A stretch of 8,795 nucleotides of DNA from Gammaproteobacteria bacterium (GTDB lineage Bacteria > Pseudomonadota > Gammaproteobacteria > Chromatiales > Chromatiaceae), in NCBI GenBank assembly GCA_020630035.1, contig JAHDCB010000063.1:1-8795 (forward strand), read 5' to 3'. The notes under the pieces were generated by a model, which ran no database searches, had not been told where the DNA came from, and was given only the letters and a program-made list of their open reading frames with translations. A program made the position numbers and the translations under genes. Numbering within the stretch: the first letter of the stretch is position 1; each line of letters begins with the position of its first letter. Of this stretch, positions 6,707 to 8,795 are shown in pieces.

Positions 6707-8190
6707 GTCAATAGATCTCTGGCCATTTGCTGGCTCTGCATCCGATTAATCTTGCCATTTAAGCCGGAAGGAATAGCGGCTACCTGAAGAATATGGTGTG
6801 GCATTTTGTACTGCTCAATTGCTGTGGATAATTGCTGACGTACGGTCTGCTCAGCAACTTCTGCAGGTGCACTCATCAGTAACACCAGTTCGGAAATTCC
6901 GTGGTGCTCTGAGGTAACTACGGTCAGACAAGCTTGTTGAATGCCTGCTATGGCGACAGTGAGGCGTTCAACCTCCAGAGGATCTATCTTATAACCGCCA
7001 ACATTCAATTCATCGGTCAGACGGCCTGAAACTACCAAGCGACCACCAGCAAAAATTTCGCCTTTGTCGCCGGTCTTTAGAGTATTTTCGGCATGTAATA
7101 AAAGCGGTGTCGTGCAGTCCTGGAAATAGCCGGGTGACACATTATCGCCACGAATCAGAATTTCTTTACTATCCTCGGCAATAGCAACCACGGTGTTACC
7201 GAGAGGTTTGCCGACACTGGATAAATAATCGCGATCTGCGCCAGAAAGCTCTGCAAAGGTTGAACGAGAGGCTTCGGTTAAACCATAGTAAACTAATAGA
7301 CGAGTTTTTGGTAACAATGTCATGATTTTCTCAGCCAAACGTGGGGGGAGTGGTGCTGAATTCACCATAATCACTTGCAGGTGATCAAAGCTCTGCTGAA
7401 ACTGTTTGGCGTAACGATCTGTCAGAATACCCAAGCCGGCGGGTGTCGTAGGGAAGTTTGTGACGTGTGCTTGACGGGCAGTTTTCAACACTCGTCCTAG
7501 GTTTGCTAACCCGGGCAGCAATATCCCCATTCCTCCTGCAGCTAAGGTGGCGTTCAACTGACCGAGGCCAAAGCTATGTGTTAAGGGTAAGGCATTCAGT
7601 TCTATTGTTGCCGAAGATAAGGCTTGGAAAGCGATATTCTTTTCGAGCGTGGTTAGCAGATTCTGATGTGTTACCAAAACACCTTTGGGCACGCCGGTAG
7701 TTCCGCTGGTAAACATCAAAGCAGCAACATCCAGAGCTGCCAGTTGAGCAGACATATCCTGATGTTCAACGGATAGCCTGATAAATTGCAATGGACAATC
7801 TGGCAAAATATCGTGTACTGATTCGTCATTGCCCAATTCATCTGCAATGGATGTTGCGGCAATAGCATATTTAGGTTGGGTGCGATCTATGAGATAGCGG
7901 AACCCAAAACGATTTTCTTTATCTGTTGTACACGGTACCACAACAATTTTTTTAAGAGCCAGCACTAGATAAAATATCGGAAAATAAATGTCGCCGTCAT
8001 TAATCAATAACACTCTATCGCCTGGTACCAGGCCACAGGCATCCAGTCGTTTCCCCAAGGTTGTAATCGTGCTGGTGATCTGATGCCCAGAAAGTGTTTC
8101 TGATGGAGATTGTAAAGCGCTAAGACTACCGCGTTGCTGCAGCCCCTGAATAACCCGGTTGGCGATATTGTGCATGGCTGTGTGTTTCAT
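6703..8190 (-). CDS. AMP-forming acyl-CoA/acyl-ACP ligase (ANL superfamily)
   Basis: This 495-residue adenylate-forming enzyme activates a carboxylic acid with ATP and passes it to a thiol, either CoA or the phosphopantetheine arm of a carrier protein. Core motifs are complete: FTSGTTGVPKG (160-170), YYGLTEA (301-307), KTGDKGE (372-378), SGRLTDELNVGGYKIDPLEVE (388-408 region) and the C-terminal NGKINR (478-483) with catalytic Lys480. It is a free-standing single adenylation unit without a fused carrier or condensation domain. The gene begins 9 bp after the second ACP and its stop overlaps the dehydrogenase start. The ATG at 8190 has no clear Shine-Dalgarno site; an in-frame ATG at 8175 is possible, so the start is uncertain by five residues. 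Directly following two ACPs, it most likely loads one of them. The acid (short, branched, hydroxy or fatty) cannot be read by eye. Confidence 0.9.
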   Translation of the reverse strand: MKHTAMHNIANRVIQGLQQRGSLSALQSPSETLSGHQITSTITTLGKRLDACGLVPGDRVLLINDGDIYFPIFYLVLALKKIVVVPCTTDKENRFGFRYLIDRTQPKYAIAATSIADELGNDESVHDILPDCPLQFIRLSVEHQDMSAQLAALDVAALMFTSGTTGVPKGVLVTHQNLLTTLEKNIAFQALSSATIELNALPLTHSFGLGQLNATLAAGGMGILLPGLANLGRVLKTARQAHVTNFPTTPAGLGILTDRYAKQFQQSFDHLQVIMVNSAPLPPRLAEKIMTLLPKTRLLVYYGLTEASRSTFAELSGADRDYLSSVGKPLGNTVVAIAEDSKEILIRGDNVSPGYFQDCTTPLLLHAENTLKTGDKGEIFAGGRLVVSGRLTDELNVGGYKIDPLEVERLTVAIAGIQQACLTVVTSEHHGISELVLLMSAPAEVAEQTVRQQLSTAIEQYKMPHHILQVAAIPSGLNGKINRMQSQQMARDLLT

Positions 8191-8199
8191 CTGTAGAGC

Positions 8200-8439
8200 T
8201 TAGCGCGTGTAGTTTTTAACTAACTTAACAAAATCGAAAACATCCTCAGCATCCAGTGCATCCAATGCATCTATCTCAATATCAAAGGCACTTTCAATAG
8301 CTTGCAGTAAACGTACGTTGGCGATGGAGTCCCATTCCGGAATATCCCCGATTGCCAGCTTTGTTGTGACCTGCGTGGCAGGAACTCCGAGCGTATTGGC
8401 AACAATGTTGTAGACTTGAGCTTTGATAGAGTCAGTCAT
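8200..8439 (-). CDS. Acyl carrier protein (second of a tandem pair)
   Basis: This is a 79-residue acidic carrier protein with the phosphopantetheine attachment serine Ser38 in PEWDSIANV, where housekeeping ACPs have DSL. Size and helical pattern suit the four-helix ACP fold. It should carry an acyl chain as a thioester on a 4'-phosphopantetheine arm, which the transferase at the operon's end could install. Helix III carries a short acidic repeat, DALDALDAED. The ATG overlaps the first ACP stop by 8 bp (ATGACTGA), and a weak GGAT lies about 8 bp upstream. The two ACPs differ markedly in sequence, so they are unlikely to be a recent duplication and may dock with different partners, such as ligase versus ketosynthase. 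The family is secure; the partner assignment is inference. Confidence 0.88.
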   Translation of the reverse strand: MTDSIKAQVYNIVANTLGVPATQVTTKLAIGDIPEWDSIANVRLLQAIESAFDIEIDALDALDAEDVFDFVKLVKNYTR

Positions 8440-8656
8440 CGTGATTATCCAATAAATTAATCAGATCCTGAATGGTCTGTGCAGCATCTATGTCATCCGG
8501 GCTTAGACTAACGCCGAGTTCTTCATCAGCCTTAGCCATCAGACCTAAAATACTAATAGAATCCCATTCATCAAGGGTGTTCAGGGGTTGATGGAGTTGA
8601 GTAATGTCGAGTTCAATATCCATGCTATCTGCAATAATAACAAGCTTATCGGTCAT
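8432..8656 (-). CDS. Acyl carrier protein (first gene of the operon)
   Basis: This is a 74-residue, strongly acidic carrier protein with attachment serine Ser33 in DEWDSISIL. Its later helices include EELGVSLSPDDID, as in many pathway-specific ACPs from polysaccharide and secondary-metabolite clusters. Two ATGs are possible, at 8662 and 8656. The second is preferred because AGGA lies 5 bp upstream, whereas the same AGGA abuts the first ATG with no spacing. This also makes the opening MTDK parallel the MTDS of the next ACP. It is the first visible gene of the operon, preceded by a 139-bp stretch that may hold the promoter. It would shuttle acyl intermediates among the ligase, KAS III, SDR and acyltransferase encoded downstream. 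Confidence 0.86.
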   Translation of the reverse strand: MTDKLVIIADSMDIELDITQLHQPLNTLDEWDSISILGLMAKADEELGVSLSPDDIDAAQTIQDLINLLDNHDD

Positions 8657-8661
8657 ATTCA

Positions 8662-8665
8662 TCCT
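8662..8665 (-). promoter_or_regulatory. Ribosome binding site that decides the first ACP start
   Basis: The minus strand reads AGGATGAATATG. The AGGA is 5 bp from the second ATG (8656) but directly touches the first (8662), so it supports initiation at 8656. Confidence 0.55.
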
Positions 8666-8684
8666 GAATCCGTGGTTTCACTCT

Positions 8685-8703
8685 GGCTATAGCCCGTTGC
8701 GGG
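8685..8703. repeat. Two overlapping short palindromes in the leader
   Basis: GGCTATAGCC (8685-8694) is a perfect 10-bp palindrome. It overlaps CCCGTTGCGGG (8693-8703), a 4-bp stem with a 3-base loop. They sit 29-47 bp upstream of the first ACP start, between it and the TTGACA. They could be a regulator site or chance; there is no independent support. Confidence 0.3.
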
Positions 8704-8751
8704 TGTCAATTCAGCCATTAGGGGCATAGCATCGTCAATACTCTCCTGATG

Positions 8752-8768
8752 ATGCCTGATTCAGGCAT
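8752..8768. repeat. 17-bp inverted repeat (8-bp arms, 1-bp centre)
   Basis: ATGCCTGATTCAGGCAT is a perfect dyad apart from the centre base. As RNA it could form a 7-bp stem with a 3-base loop, but no T-run follows on the minus strand, so it is not a canonical terminator. It lies about 96 bp upstream of the first ACP start, which fits either an operator or the end of the preceding transcript. Confidence 0.5.
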
Positions 8769-8795
8769 GAAATCGGGGTTTGAGAGCAAGCGGGT

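Larger units (their letters stand above)
1..8656 (-). other. Predicted single operon of ten co-directional genes
   Basis: All genes read leftward with these junctions in transcription order: ACP/ACP 8-bp overlap, ACP/ligase 9-bp gap, ligase/dehydrogenase 4-bp overlap (ATGA), dehydrogenase/LuxE-LuxC 8-bp overlap, LuxE-LuxC/acyltransferase 4-bp overlap (ATGA), acyltransferase/SDR 1-bp overlap (TAGTG), SDR/KAS III 8-bp overlap, KAS III/phosphopantetheinyl transferase 1-bp overlap (TAATG), then a 26-bp gap to the aminotransferase. No terminator-like hairpin was seen inside. Co-transcription and translational coupling are inferred from this spacing. Confidence 0.8.
8663..8795 (-). other. Leader/intergenic region upstream of the operon
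   Basis: This stretch has no gene I can support. All three minus frames entering from the edge stop within it (at 8761, 8735 and 8718), so it may include the 3' end of a preceding gene, but none of the short tails is recognisable. On the plus strand an ATG at 8767 stays open to the edge for about nine codons. A TTGACA (minus strand, 8704-8709) could serve as a -35 element, but no convincing -10 lies at 16-18 bp; TATAGC occurs only 12 bp away. A promoter for the operon may be here but cannot be placed by eye. Confidence 0.35.

Noticed and set aside
8752..8768. Rho-independent terminator at the 17-bp dyad
   Set aside because: The stem is short with a tiny loop, and neither strand has a T-run immediately after it.
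8767..8795. Possible divergent gene start on the plus strand (ATG at 8767)
   Set aside because: Only about nine codons before the edge, no good ribosome site, and no recognisable sequence.
8718..8795. 3' end of an upstream minus-strand gene
   Set aside because: All three frames are open from the edge for 10 to 25 codons, so the true one cannot be chosen, and none has a recognisable tail.

Overview
The window is almost entirely one tightly packed, leftward (minus-strand) gene cluster of a Gram-negative, probably proteobacterial, genome. That placement rests on family content and codon use and is only an inference. Base composition is near 50% GC by eye. Nine complete genes and the first codons of a tenth lie head to tail. 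No gap exceeds 26 bp, and most junctions are start/stop overlaps, so the set reads as a single operon transcribed from right to left. I see no RNA genes, insertion sequences, CRISPR arrays or intrinsic terminators.

In order of transcription (right to left): a 133-bp leader with two inverted repeats (8663-8795); two small, different acyl carrier proteins (8432-8656 and 8200-8439); an AMP-forming acyl ligase of the ANL superfamily (6703-8190); an iron-containing alcohol dehydrogenase (5555-6706); a large fusion of a LuxE-type acyl-protein synthetase and a LuxC-type acyl reductase (3049-5562); a NeuD/PglD-type left-handed beta-helix acyltransferase (2408-3052); a FabG-like short-chain dehydrogenase (1674-2408); a FabH-like ketoacyl-ACP synthase III (677-1681); an Sfp-type 4'-phosphopantetheinyl transferase (81-677); and the first 18 codons of a DegT/DnrJ/EryC1/StrS-type aminotransferase (1-54), cut by the window edge.

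Together these look like a self-contained acyl-tailoring module coupled to an amino sugar. The transferase would prime the two carrier proteins. The ligase would load a carboxylic acid onto one of them. KAS III would extend it and the SDR would reduce the beta-keto group. The LuxE-LuxC fusion and the alcohol dehydrogenase could interconvert acid, aldehyde and alcohol. The beta-helix acyltransferase could then place the acyl group on the amino group made by the aminotransferase. Similar logic (aminotransferase plus ACPs plus KAS III plus acyltransferase) is known from acylated-viosamine flagellin glycosylation islands and O-antigen clusters of pseudomonads. There are no luxA/luxB genes here, so bioluminescence is not indicated. 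The product and the order of steps are inference, and no glycosyltransferase is present in the window to confirm a glycan target.
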